A DNA stretch of 64,000 nt from Novosphingobium sp. ST904 (GTDB taxonomy: Bacteria; Pseudomonadota; Alphaproteobacteria; Sphingomonadales; Sphingomonadaceae): contig NZ_LGJH01000147.1 in NCBI RefSeq assembly GCF_001298105.1, forward strand, positions 1-64,000. The letters run 5' to 3'. Of the stretch, positions 17,137 through 24,871 are shown in pieces. The notes below the pieces were generated by a model. The model ran no database searches and was not told the DNA's origin. It was given only the letters and a program-made list of their open reading frames with translations. Position numbers and translations under genes: made by a program. Each line of letters begins with the position of its first letter. Within the stretch, counting starts at the first letter, position 1.

Positions 17137-18480
17137 ATGCTCATACCCAGCCTTGTGAAATCGATCGGAAAGCGAGCGGGCCCGTCCCGCGCAGCCTCCA
17201 TGCGCGTCCCCCCGTTGCGTCTCATCGAGCATGCAATCGCGCATCTTCGGGCACAGGCCGGCCGCGACCGAGCCCTGCCGATCTCCTTGCTGATCGTGAA
17301 CGTCGATCGCTTCAAGCTGGTCAACGACTTGTGCGGACATGCCGCAGGTGATCGCCTGATCGAGCACATCCGCGATCGCTGCGCGCGGTCTTCCCGGAAC
17401 CTTCAGGTCATTCATATCGGCGCGGACGAATTCGCCTGCCTGCTCCCCGTCACCGCATTCGATTCCGGCGATGGAGACCGCATCGCTGACAGGATCGCCG
17501 AGCGACTTCTGGAAGCGGTCGGCGATCCGGTCAGCCTTGGCCGCCACATCGTCCACCCCACAGCGTCCGTCGGCATCGCCACCGACCGTTTCGGAACGCT
17601 TTCGCCCGAGGAACTGCTGCGCGGCGCGTCGATCGCACTGTCCCACGCCAAGCAGGCGGGCGGCGGCACGGTGCAGCGCTTCTGTCCGGCCATGTTCGCA
17701 GACCTGAGCGACCGGGCGACGCTGGAAGACGACTTGCGCGGCGGATTGCTGCGCGGAGAGCTGCTTCCCTATTACCAGCCCATCGTGTCGCTCGGCTCGC
17801 GGAAGATCGCGCGGTTCGAGGCGCTCGTGCGGTGGCACCACCCCCATCGCGGCCTGCTGGGACCGGACCAGTTCCTGACGATCGCCGAGGAAGCCGGGCT
17901 GGACGACGATCTCCTGTTCTCGATGGTCCGCCAGGCCTGCCGCAACGCGGGCGAATGGGAGGGCCGGCTGGGCCTGTCGATCAACATGACGCCCCGTCAG
18001 GTCTGCGACCCCACCGTGGCCTTGCGCCTGCTGCGGATCGTCTTTGCCAGCGGCATGCGTCCGGATCGCTTCACGGTGGAGATCACCGAGGATGCGATGA
18101 TGCACAATGTCGTCGCCGCGCAGGAGACCGTATCCACCTTGCGCGAAGCGGGCATCCGCATCGCGCTGGACGATTTCGGCACCGGCTACACCAGCCTCAG
18201 CCGCATCTGCCAGCTACCGCTCGACATGATAAAGATCGACCGTTCGCTGATCCAGTCGCTGGATACCGACGCCGGGCGCAAGCTGGTCAAGGTGGTCGTG
18301 GACCTCGGGCAGAGCCTTTCCATGCCGGTCACCGCCGAAGGCATCGAGACCCCGCGGCAGGCGCGCCTGCTGAACGAGATCGGCTGCACCTTCGGCCAGG
18401 GCTACCTGTTCGGCCGCGCCGCACCGGCATCGCTGGCCGCGCGTCTGGCCGGGGCAGCCCCGCTCGCGATAGCGTCCTGA
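17137..18480 (+). CDS. GGDEF-EAL cyclic-di-GMP protein
   Basis: A 447-residue soluble protein. The N-terminal GGDEF domain (about 45-180) has a degenerate active site, GADEF at 95-99, so cyclase activity is doubtful; it may bind GTP as a regulator. The EAL domain (about 200-435) keeps FEALVRW (EAL 228-230), DDFGTGY (345-351), KIDRS and AEGIET (400-405), so c-di-GMP hydrolysis is expected. No sensor domain or membrane helix is present. Its place inside a flagellar island suggests control of the swim-to-sessile switch. A TATAAT with upstream CCCGA at 17098-17108 is a plausible promoter. Confidence 0.88.
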   Translation: MLIPSLVKSIGKRAGPSRAASMRVPPLRLIEHAIAHLRAQAGRDRALPISLLIVNVDRFKLVNDLCGHAAGDRLIEHIRDRCARSSRNLQVIHIGADEFACLLPVTAFDSGDGDRIADRIAERLLEAVGDPVSLGRHIVHPTASVGIATDRFGTLSPEELLRGASIALSHAKQAGGGTVQRFCPAMFADLSDRATLEDDLRGGLLRGELLPYYQPIVSLGSRKIARFEALVRWHHPHRGLLGPDQFLTIAEEAGLDDDLLFSMVRQACRNAGEWEGRLGLSINMTPRQVCDPTVALRLLRIVFASGMRPDRFTVEITEDAMMHNVVAAQETVSTLREAGIRIALDDFGTGYTSLSRICQLPLDMIKIDRSLIQSLDTDAGRKLVKVVVDLGQSLSMPVTAEGIETPRQARLLNEIGCTFGQGYLFGRAAPASLAARLAGAAPLAIAS

Positions 18481-18510
18481 ATTCGCTCTCCGCCCCTGCG
18501 GCGGGCATGG

Positions 18511-18549
18511 AAAAGGGGGCAGGAGCGCATGGCCCCTCCCCCTCTTTTT
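18511..18549. terminator. Terminator between EAL gene and flgN-like gene
   Basis: AAAAGGGGG pairs imperfectly with CCCCCTCTTTTT around a 20-base loop, between two convergent genes. It probably serves both. Confidence 0.6.
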
Positions 18550-18562
18550 CGATCTCGGCCGA

Positions 18563-18985
18563 TCAGTATTCGGTGTTGAACGAGATCGGCGTCGTCAGGT
18601 CGATCCGCGCGAGATCGCCCTTGGCGCCGTAAGTGTAGGCACGGTTGCCCGAGAGCCGCTTGGCCTCGTTGGCGATGGCCCCCATCATTTCCATCGAAAG
18701 TTCGATCTGACGTTCGAGCAGGGCCGAATTGACCAGCGACGCGGCGCGCAGTTCGCCCAGCGCTTCCGCGAAACGCTCCCGCGTCTCGTCGTCCATCTGA
18801 TCCGTCCATTCGGGTTCTAGCCGGTTCCGGCGCGCCAGAACTTCCTCCAGCGAGCCGACCAGACGGGCCTTGGCCGCCGCCAGTTCAGCAAGGTCAAGCG
18901 CCCGCTCGCGCCCTTCCAGCCGTTCCGTTTCCTCACGCATCACCATCGAGAGCGAGGTCATGATCTCGATCATTTCATTCGGCAC
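18563..18985 (-). CDS. flgN: FlgN-like flagellar export chaperone
   Basis: A 140-residue, almost entirely helical protein (ETERLEGRERALDLAELAAAKARLVGSLEEVLARRN... ASLVNSALLERQIELSMEMM). This is the pattern of FlgN, the export chaperone of FlgK and FlgL. The start is GTG at 18985 with GGGAGG eight bases upstream, overlapping the flgJ end by 11 bp; the internal ATG at 18973 is an alternative. It is the last gene of the flgC-to-flgN run. The family call rests on helical pattern and position rather than a strict motif. Confidence 0.75.
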   Translation of the reverse strand: MPNEMIEIMTSLSMVMREETERLEGRERALDLAELAAAKARLVGSLEEVLARRNRLEPEWTDQMDDETRERFAEALGELRAASLVNSALLERQIELSMEMMGAIANEAKRLSGNRAYTYGAKGDLARIDLTTPISFNTEY

Positions 18986-19292
18986 GGCCGCTACCTCCCT
19001 GCAGACGGATGATCTGCGCCTCGACGGCGGATGCGATGCCGAGGCCCTTTCCATTGGCGATCTGGTTGCCGATCTGTTCGGCCAGCACGCCGCGGAAGAT
19101 CTCCTCACCGTGGCCGCCGGAGAACTCTTCCCCCTGCTCCACGGTTTCGAGCATGATCTTGGTGACCTGCCCGGCGAAGACACCCTCGAACTGGCGTGCG
19201 ACGGCAGCCGGGCTGCGATCGGGTGTCTGGACTGTCGTTCGCGCCGGCAGCGAGGCCGGGCCTTTGGGAAGAACGGAATCTGCCATCGTCAC
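18975..19292 (-). CDS. flgJ: Rod-binding protein FlgJ, rod domain only
   Basis: A 105-residue FlgJ N-terminal (rod-binding) domain: AVARQFEGVFAGQVTKIMLETV, then GGHGEEIFRGVLAEQIGNQIANGKGLGIA. The muramidase half of enterobacterial FlgJ is absent, as in many alphaproteobacteria; a separate lytic-transglycosylase-like gene lies at 41203-42219. The GTG start at 19292 overlaps the flgI stop by GTGA, indicating coupled translation; the ATG at 19286 is an alternative. Confidence 0.93.
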   Translation of the reverse strand: MTMADSVLPKGPASLPARTTVQTPDRSPAAVARQFEGVFAGQVTKIMLETVEQGEEFSGGHGEEIFRGVLAEQIGNQIANGKGLGIASAVEAQIIRLQGGSGRAE

Positions 19293-20425
19293 TGTACCGC
19301 TATTTCCGCCTGAAGCGCACCCGCCGTGCGGAGCGCCTGAAGGATGGTGATGAGATCGCGCGGGCTGACGCCCAGCGCGTTGAGGCCGGCAACCAGCGTT
19401 TGCAGCGAGGTGCCGCCGGTGAGCAGGGCCAGCGAGGCGCCGCTGCCGTCGTCCGCCTCGATGCGGGTGCGCGGCACGGTCGTCGTCTGGCCGTTGGAAA
19501 GCGGAGCGGGCTGCGAAACCACCGGCGTTTCGGTGACGCTGATGGTCAGCCCGCCCTGTGCGATGGCCACGGGGCTGACGCGTACGTCCGCCCCCATGAC
19601 CACGGTGCCCGCCGCTTCGTTGATGACGATCCGCGCGGGTTGGTCCACCTGCACGGGGAGATTCTCCACCCGGGTGACGAGATCGATCACCGTACCGCCG
19701 TTCGGGGTGAGTTCGACCGTGCCGGGATCGAGCACTTGCGCCGAGCCGGGCACCTCGCGGTTGATGGTCGCCGCGATCTGCCGGGCGGTGGTGAAATCCG
19801 GGTTCTTCAGCGCCAGCTTGAGGCTTTGCGCCGAGCGCAGGTCATAGGCCACCTCGCGTTCGACGATGGCCCCGCCCGCGATCCGCGCCGTCGTCATCAC
19901 GCCCCGGCTGAGCTTCGCCGCCGCGCCCTGCGCCTTGAAGCCGGAAACCGCGACGGGGCCCTGCGCCACGGCATAGATCTCGCCGTCGAGCGCGCGGAGC
20001 GAGGAAACCAGCAGGATGCCGCCCTGAAGGCTGGAGGCGTCCCCCAGGGCCGAAACCTGCACGTCGATGGTGGAACCCGCGCGTGCGAAAGGAGGCATCG
20101 TCGCCGTCACCGTTACCGCCGCGACGTTCTGGGTCAGCATCTGGGTGCCGCGAATGTTCACGCCCATGCGCTCCAGCATCGCCTGAAGCGTTTCCTCCGT
20201 GAAGGGGATGTTGCGGATACGGTCGCCCGTGCCTTGAAGACCCACCACCAGACCGTAGCCGACCAGCTGGTTGGTCCGCACGTTCTCGACATCGACGATG
20301 TCCTTGATGCGCGGCTGCGGCCCCGCGAGCGCCGCCGTGGGCGACAGCAGGGCCAGCCCCGCCGCGAAAGCGAGCGCGGAGGCGAAAATCGGACCTTGCA
20401 TCCTCGATTTCAAAGGCTTGGGCAT
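19289..20425 (-). CDS. flgI: Flagellar P-ring protein FlgI
   Basis: A 378-residue periplasmic P-ring subunit. The signal peptide is at residues about 9-35 (ASALAFAAGLALLSPTAALAG), followed by the conserved RIKDIVDVENVRTNQLVGYGLVVGLQGTGD and later PFTEETLQAMLERMG and MPPFARAGSTIDVQVSALGDASSLQGG. The start at 20425 has AAGGA five bases upstream. A second start at 20401 (MQGPIF) would give a shorter pre-signal segment and would leave room for the TCCTATAAG box at 20433-20441 to act as a -10. Confidence 0.96.
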   Translation of the reverse strand: MPKPLKSRMQGPIFASALAFAAGLALLSPTAALAGPQPRIKDIVDVENVRTNQLVGYGLVVGLQGTGDRIRNIPFTEETLQAMLERMGVNIRGTQMLTQNVAAVTVTATMPPFARAGSTIDVQVSALGDASSLQGGILLVSSLRALDGEIYAVAQGPVAVSGFKAQGAAAKLSRGVMTTARIAGGAIVEREVAYDLRSAQSLKLALKNPDFTTARQIAATINREVPGSAQVLDPGTVELTPNGGTVIDLVTRVENLPVQVDQPARIVINEAAGTVVMGADVRVSPVAIAQGGLTISVTETPVVSQPAPLSNGQTTTVPRTRIEADDGSGASLALLTGGTSLQTLVAGLNALGVSPRDLITILQALRTAGALQAEIAVQ

Positions 20426-20432
20426 CACTGTC

Positions 20433-20441
20433 CTTATAGGA
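20433..20441 (-). promoter_or_regulatory. Flagellar TCCTATAA box before flgI
   Basis: TCCTATAAG on the minus strand, only 7 bp before the ATG at 20425 (31 bp before the alternative start at 20401). It overlaps the AAGGA ribosome site. Either the true start is 20401 or the box is not a -10 here. Confidence 0.4.
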
Positions 20442-20483
20442 AGAAAGAGGCTGCGGGCGGCGGTGCGGGCAGGCATTTTCGCG

Positions 20484-21554
20484 CTACTTCCGGGCGCCGC
20501 GCGCCAGGCGCATGACGTAGCCGATGATCTCGGCGACGGCGGCGTAATGCTCGATCGGGATCGGGCGGTCGATCTCCACGGCGGCGAACAGCGCACGCGC
20601 CAGCGGCGGGCTCTCCACGATCGGCACGTTGGATTCGGTGGCGATCGCGCGGATGCGCAGCGCGATAGCATCCACCCCCTTGGCCACCACGACCGGCGCG
20701 GCCATGGCGCCGTGGTCGTACTTGAGCGCGACGGCATAGTGCGTGGGGTTGGTGATGATGACGCTGGCCTCGGGAACCGCCGCCATCATGCGCTTGCGGG
20801 AGCGCTGCATCTGGATCTGGCGGATCTTCGCCTTGATCTTGGGATCGCCGTCGCTCTGCTTGTGCTCGTCCTTCACCTCCTGAAGCGTCATGCGCATGCG
20901 CTGGAGGAAGGCCCGCCGCTGATAGATGAAGTCGAACAGCGCCAGCGCGACCACCAGCAGCACGACGGCGCGGATCGCCTCGTAGGCCATCTGCCCCGCC
21001 GCCGCCCCCACCGCCCCCGGCGCATAGCCGACAAGCTGGTCGAACCCGGTGAGGCGCGGTTTCAGGACCATGAAAACCACGATGCCGATGGCGCTGAACT
21101 TGGCGAGCGTCTTGGCGAATTCCACCAGGGCGCGCTGCCCGAACATGCGCTTGAACCCGCTTGCCGGCGACAGCTTCGACCACTTGGGCGCCAGGCGCGA
21201 CCAGCTCAGCGTGGCGCGGCTCTGCAGGAAGATCGTGGCCAGCGCGCAGAGCAGGAGCACGCCGAAGATCGGCAGCAACGAAAAGGCGGCATGGCGCATC
21301 ACGCCGGTAATCAGGTTCTGCGCGCCGCCGGAATCGAGCGGATAGTCCTCGGCACTGCCCCAGAGCCGCATGAGCATGGTGCCGAGATGACGGATCGCGG
21401 TAATGCCGAGCCAGCCGGTGACGATCAGCGCGCCGGTCATCATCGTGGCGTGGCGCACCTCCGGCGCCATCGCCACTTCGCCGCGCTTGCGGGCATCCTC
21501 CAGCTTTTTCTGGGTGGGCTCTTCGGTCCGCTGGTCCTTGTCGCTCTCGGCCAT
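20484..21554 (-). CDS. flhB: Flagellar export switch protein FlhB
   Basis: A 356-residue FlhB, the export gate component that switches from rod/hook to filament substrates. It starts with the typical SDKDQRTEEPTQKKLEDARKRGEVA, followed by four membrane segments (about 37-60, 90-112, 145-165, 185-210). The cytoplasmic domain carries the self-cleavage motif NPTH (ITNPTHYAVALKYD, about 270). The hook ruler FliK, which triggers the switch, is encoded at 3939-5345. It starts 4 bp after the fliR stop. Confidence 0.97.
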   Translation of the reverse strand: MAESDKDQRTEEPTQKKLEDARKRGEVAMAPEVRHATMMTGALIVTGWLGITAIRHLGTMLMRLWGSAEDYPLDSGGAQNLITGVMRHAAFSLLPIFGVLLLCALATIFLQSRATLSWSRLAPKWSKLSPASGFKRMFGQRALVEFAKTLAKFSAIGIVVFMVLKPRLTGFDQLVGYAPGAVGAAAGQMAYEAIRAVVLLVVALALFDFIYQRRAFLQRMRMTLQEVKDEHKQSDGDPKIKAKIRQIQMQRSRKRMMAAVPEASVIITNPTHYAVALKYDHGAMAAPVVVAKGVDAIALRIRAIATESNVPIVESPPLARALFAAVEIDRPIPIEHYAAVAEIIGYVMRLARGARK

Positions 21555-21557
21555 GGC

Positions 21558-22343
21558 TCAGAAGCTCCATCCGTTCTGCATGAAGGTGCCCATGGCGGTG
21601 GCGAAGGCCGTCAGCATCGTGCCGAGCGTCATCGCCAGCACCGAGAGGCCGAGCAGCAGGTTGAGCGGCTGAGTAATGAAGAAGACCTGGATCGAAGGCG
21701 CCACGCGGGCGGCAAGGCCGAGCCCGACGTTGAACAGCGCGCCGTAAAGGATCAGCGGCGCGGCAAGGCTGACGCCCAGCGACATCGCCTGACTGGTCAC
21801 CTTCACGGCAAGATCCGCGAACTGGGCGGAGGGCGGAAGCCCGCCCACCGGGAACACCGCATAGGACTGGAAGATCGAGGCGATCCACAAGTGATGGACG
21901 CCCAGGCTCATGCAGACGATCACCGCGACGATGCCGAACAGGCGCGACAGCAGCGGGGCCTGCCCGCCCATCGACGGGTCGGAAACGAGGGCGGATGCAA
22001 GGCCCACCTGCTGGCTGGCGATCGAACCGGCAATGGCAGCCGCGCTGAACAGGATCTTCACGATCATGCCCATGGCGATGCCCACCAGCGTTTCGCCGAT
22101 CACCAGCAACGGCAGGGAAACGTCGGACTTCACCGCCGGTGCGACGTGGCCCTGCAACATGCCGTAAAGCCCCGCGGTGAAGCCCAGCGACATCACCAGC
22201 CGGATCTGCGGCGGCACCGAATCCTCGGAGAAGGCCGGCAGCAGCATGATGACCGCCCCGACCCGGCAGAACAGGATCAGGAACGTCGCCGCATCGATCG
22301 GCAGTGCGGCCAGGGCAGCCATGTCCAGAGCGGCGGCGTTCAT
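21558..22343 (-). CDS. fliR: Flagellar export gate protein FliR
   Basis: A 261-residue FliR with six membrane segments (FLILFCRVGAVIMLLPAF; LLVIGETLVGIAMGMIVK; SRLFGIVAVIVCMSLG; PLILYGALFNVGLGL; LNLLLGLSVLAMTLGTM). With FliP and FliQ it forms the export channel. The start at 22343 (MNAAALD) lies 4 bp after the fliQ stop; the frame is open further upstream. Confidence 0.95.
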   Translation of the reverse strand: MNAAALDMAALAALPIDAATFLILFCRVGAVIMLLPAFSEDSVPPQIRLVMSLGFTAGLYGMLQGHVAPAVKSDVSLPLLVIGETLVGIAMGMIVKILFSAAAIAGSIASQQVGLASALVSDPSMGGQAPLLSRLFGIVAVIVCMSLGVHHLWIASIFQSYAVFPVGGLPPSAQFADLAVKVTSQAMSLGVSLAAPLILYGALFNVGLGLAARVAPSIQVFFITQPLNLLLGLSVLAMTLGTMLTAFATAMGTFMQNGWSF

Positions 22344-22347
22344 GACG

Positions 22348-22611
22348 CTATCCGGAAACGATGGCGTCGGCGATGCGGTCCATGAAGGCACCGAGGGCAT
22401 GGCCGATCATCGGCAGGGACAACAGCATGACCACGCCGAGAACCAGGATCTTGGGCACGAAAGTCAGCGTCATTTCCTGCACTTGCGTAAGCGCCTGGAA
22501 CAGGCCGATGACGACGCCGACGATCAGCGCCGCCATCAGCATCGGGCCGGCGATGGTCAGAACCAGCACCAGCGCGGCGCGCGCGATCTCGATGGCTTCG
22601 GAGGAGGTCAT
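22348..22611 (-). CDS. fliQ: Flagellar export gate protein FliQ
   Basis: An 87-residue FliQ with two membrane helices (ALVLVLTIAGPMLMAALIVGVVIGLFQALTQVQEMTL, then LGVVMLLSLPMIGHALGAFMDRI), full family length. It lies between fliE and fliR. Confidence 0.96.
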   Translation of the reverse strand: MTSSEAIEIARAALVLVLTIAGPMLMAALIVGVVIGLFQALTQVQEMTLTFVPKILVLGVVMLLSLPMIGHALGAFMDRIADAIVSG

Positions 22612-22626
22612 GACGCGCGGCTCCCG

Positions 22627-22965
22627 TCAGATCTGCATGCGCATGATTTCGGAGTAGGCGCTCACCACCCGGTCACGCACGGCAACGACCGTATCGAGCG
22701 CGGTCTCGGCGGCGCCCATCGCGGTGACCACGTCGATCAGGTCGCCCTTGCCGGCCACCTGCTTCGCGCTTTCGGCTTCCGCCGTGCGCAGCGAGGACGA
22801 GGCATCGGTCACCATGGATTCCACCATGCTGCCGAAGCTGCCGCCGGCGCCGCCAGCCGCGCCCGAACCGGCGCTCGCCATGTCGCCCAGACCGCCCATC
22901 GAGGGGCCAGCCGTCTTCATCGCGCGGCCATAGGCGGCCGCGGCGTCGAGTGCTCCGATTGCCAT
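22627..22965 (-). CDS. fliE: Flagellar hook-basal body protein FliE
   Basis: A 112-residue FliE, the adaptor between the MS ring and the rod. After a Gly/Ala/Met-rich N-terminus, the conserved part is FGSMVESMVTDASSSLRTAEAESAKQVAGKGDLIDVVTAMGAAETALDTVVAVRDRVVSAYSEIMRMQI. It sits 11 bp downstream of flgC, the classical flgC-fliE order. Confidence 0.95.
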   Translation of the reverse strand: MAIGALDAAAAYGRAMKTAGPSMGGLGDMASAGSGAAGGAGGSFGSMVESMVTDASSSLRTAEAESAKQVAGKGDLIDVVTAMGAAETALDTVVAVRDRVVSAYSEIMRMQI

Positions 22966-22976
22966 GAAGTGTTTCC

Positions 22977-23384
22977 TTACTTGAGCAGGTCGATGGTGCG
23001 CATGGTCATGCCGCGCGCGGATTCGATGGCGTTGAGATTGGCTTCGTAGGAGCGCTGCGCCGCCTTCATGTCGGCCGCCTCGATCAGCGGATTGACGTTG
23101 GGCTGGTCGACATAGCCCTGCGCGTCGGCAGCGGGGCTTCCCGGCTGGTAGATGCGCGGGAACTGGCTCTTGTCGCCTTCGATGGACTTGACCGCCACTT
23201 GCGTCGCGCCCGATGCGCGGTCGACTTCGGCGGTGAAAGTGGCGACGCGGCGGCGATAGGGATCACCTTCCGGCGTGGTCGCCACGGAATCGGAGTTCGC
23301 GAGGTTTTCCGCGATCACGCGCATCCTCAGCGACTGGGCGCGAAGGCCCGAGGCCGAGACGCCGATCGAATTCTGAAGTTCCAT
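22977..23384 (-). CDS. flgC: Flagellar proximal rod protein FlgC
   Basis: A 135-residue rod protein: IGVSASGLRAQSLRMRVIAENLANSDSVATTPEGDPYRR at the start and MKAAQRSYEANLNAIESARGM at the end. The ATG at 23384 has GGAG eight bases upstream; a TTG one codon earlier is also in frame. The gene heads the flgC-fliE-fliQ-fliR-flhB-flgI-flgJ-flgN unit. Confidence 0.96.
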   Translation of the reverse strand: MELQNSIGVSASGLRAQSLRMRVIAENLANSDSVATTPEGDPYRRRVATFTAEVDRASGATQVAVKSIEGDKSQFPRIYQPGSPAADAQGYVDQPNVNPLIEAADMKAAQRSYEANLNAIESARGMTMRTIDLLK

Positions 23385-23423
23385 CAAGTCTGCTCCTGCC
23401 CCGCCTCTGCGGGGGACAGCATC

Positions 23424-23432
23424 CTTATAGGC
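23424..23432 (-). promoter_or_regulatory. TCCTATAA-like box, flgC promoter
   Basis: GCCTATAAG on the minus strand, 39 bp before flgC. It differs from the consensus box only at the first base, where it matches the sigma-28 G. It lies in the divergent region shared with the short fliN. Confidence 0.45.
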
Positions 23433-23456
23433 ATTTTTTGCCTAGCGGCGGCATGA

Positions 23457-23480
23457 TCCTATAAATTTAATTCCTATAAG
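23457..23480 (+). promoter_or_regulatory. Two tandem TCCTATAA boxes, short fliN promoter
   Basis: TCCTATAAA at 23457-23465 and TCCTATAAG at 23472-23480 lie 37 and 22 bp before the start at 23503. TTGCCTAGC lies at 23438-23446. Confidence 0.5.
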
Positions 23481-23502
23481 CAGGCTTGAAAGGAGACGCG
23501 CC

Positions 23503-23736
23503 ATGTCCGTCCTCGAAGGCATTCCCATCGAGCTGTCGATCGTTCTCGGATCGACCAGCATCCCCATCCGGCAGGTCCTCAAGATGAGCCGCGGCGCGAT
23601 GATCCCGCTCGACACCGGGCACAGCGATCCCACCCGCATCTACGTCAACGACCAGCTCGTTGCCGAAGGCAAGATCCTGGTGGACGGCGAGATCATGTCG
23701 CTGGAAATCACCCGGGTCGTCGAGCGAGAGCGCTGA
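23503..23736 (+). CDS. fliN: Short FliN-family (SpoA) protein
   Basis: A 77-residue protein that is almost only a SpoA domain: IPIELSIVLGSTSIPIRQVLKMSRGAMIPLD, then RIYVNDQLVAEGKILVDGEIMSLEITRVV. This is the FliN core fold of the C ring or of the FliN/FliH docking ring. AAAGGAG precedes the ATG. It leads fliO and fliP. Together with the longer SpoA protein at 8011-8373, this gives two FliN-type genes in one island. Confidence 0.88.
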   Translation: MSVLEGIPIELSIVLGSTSIPIRQVLKMSRGAMIPLDTGHSDPTRIYVNDQLVAEGKILVDGEIMSLEITRVVERER

Positions 23737-23740
23737 GGCC

Positions 23741-24070
23741 ATGGACCTGCTTTCCCTCCTGCGCACGATCGGCGCGCTGGGCGTGGTGCTCGGCATGCTG
23801 GTCGGCGCGCTCTGGGCGGTGCGCCGCTACGATCTCCGGCTTCCGCAGAAGTGGCTGAACGGTCAGCTTTTCGCAGGGCTTGGCCAATCGGGTTCGGAGC
23901 GCCGCCTCGAACTGGTGGAACGCCTCGCCATCGATCCGCGCCGCTCCGTCGTCCTGATCCGGCGCGACTACCGCGAATTCAGCCTGCTCATCGCGCCCGA
24001 AGGCGTGGTCCTGCTCGATTCAGCGCCCTGCATCGCCCCCGCAAATCCGAAAGCTCCCACTGATGCCTAA
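23741..24070 (+). CDS. fliO: Flagellar biosynthesis protein FliO
   Basis: A 109-residue FliO: a short N-terminus, one membrane helix (IGALGVVLGMLVGALWAVRRY), and a small cytoplasmic domain (ERRLELVERLAIDPRRSVVLIRRDYREFSLLIAPEGVVLLD). It helps FliP assemble. It starts 4 bp after the short fliN and overlaps fliP by 8 bp. Confidence 0.9.
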   Translation: MDLLSLLRTIGALGVVLGMLVGALWAVRRYDLRLPQKWLNGQLFAGLGQSGSERRLELVERLAIDPRRSVVLIRRDYREFSLLIAPEGVVLLDSAPCIAPANPKAPTDA

Positions 24071-24809
24071 GCGTTATGCAGTCCTCGCCGCACTGGCCGG
24101 GGCGGCAATTCTTGCCGTGTTGCCCGAAGCGGCCATGGCGCAAAAGGCCGCCGCCGGCCCGCTTGGCGAAGGCGCGATGTCGGGCCGGGTGATCCAGCTC
24201 GTCCTGCTGATGACGGTGCTCAGCCTCGCGCCGGGCATCCTGATGACGATCACCTCGTTCACGCGCATCATCGTCGCCCTTTCGCTGCTGCGCTCGGGCC
24301 TCGGCGTACAGGGCGTGCCGCCGAACCCGGTGGTCATCAGCCTTGCGCTGTTCCTTTCCTTCTTCGTCATGGCGCCGACCTTCGACGCCGCCTGGAAGGA
24401 CGGGATGGTTCCTTACAACCAGGGCCGCATCAACGAGACGCAGGCGCTGGAGCGGGCCAGCAAGCCGTTCCACACCTTCATGCTCAAGCAGGTCCGCGAC
24501 GACGACGTGAAGCTGTTCGTCCAGCTTTCTGGCAAAGTTCCCGCCTCGCGCGCGGAACTGCCGATGACCACGCTGATGCCGGCCTTCATGATCTCGGAAC
24601 TGCGCCGCGCCTTCGAGATCGGCTTCCTCTTGCTGCTTCCGTTCCTGGTGATCGACCTGGCCGTGGCGGCAGTGCTGATGGCCATGGGCATGATGATGCT
24701 GCCACCGGCGACGATCTCGCTGCCGATGAAGATCATCTTCTTCGTTCTGGTGGATGGCTGGGCGCTGATCGCCGGATCGCTGGTGAAGAGTTTCGGCGGG
24801 CCGGGGTAA
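24063..24809 (+). CDS. fliP: Flagellar export gate protein FliP
   Basis: A 248-residue FliP. The cleavable signal peptide (residues 1-25, ending AAMAQ) is followed by four membrane helices and the family signatures MTVLSLAPGILMTITSFTRIIVALSLLR and MPAFMISELRRAFEIGFLLLLPFLVIDLAVA. It ends + strand transcription here, followed by a hairpin. Confidence 0.97.
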   Translation: MPKRYAVLAALAGAAILAVLPEAAMAQKAAAGPLGEGAMSGRVIQLVLLMTVLSLAPGILMTITSFTRIIVALSLLRSGLGVQGVPPNPVVISLALFLSFFVMAPTFDAAWKDGMVPYNQGRINETQALERASKPFHTFMLKQVRDDDVKLFVQLSGKVPASRAELPMTTLMPAFMISELRRAFEIGFLLLLPFLVIDLAVAAVLMAMGMMMLPPATISLPMKIIFFVLVDGWALIAGSLVKSFGGPG

Positions 24810-24834
24810 TTCCTTCTTCCCCCGGCAACGCTGG

Positions 24835-24868
24835 AAGGGCGCGTCCGAAACCGGGCGCGCCCTTTTTC
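24835..24868. terminator. Terminator between fliP and the PilZ gene
   Basis: AAGGGCGCG (24835-24843) pairs with CGCGCCCTT (24856-24864) and is followed by a T run. It lies between two convergent genes. Confidence 0.85.
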
Positions 24869-24871
24869 GTG

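Noticed and set aside
20271..22385. A 704-codon open frame on the + strand across flgI, flhB and fliR
   Set aside because: Antisense to conserved export genes and no domain or sensible membrane pattern.
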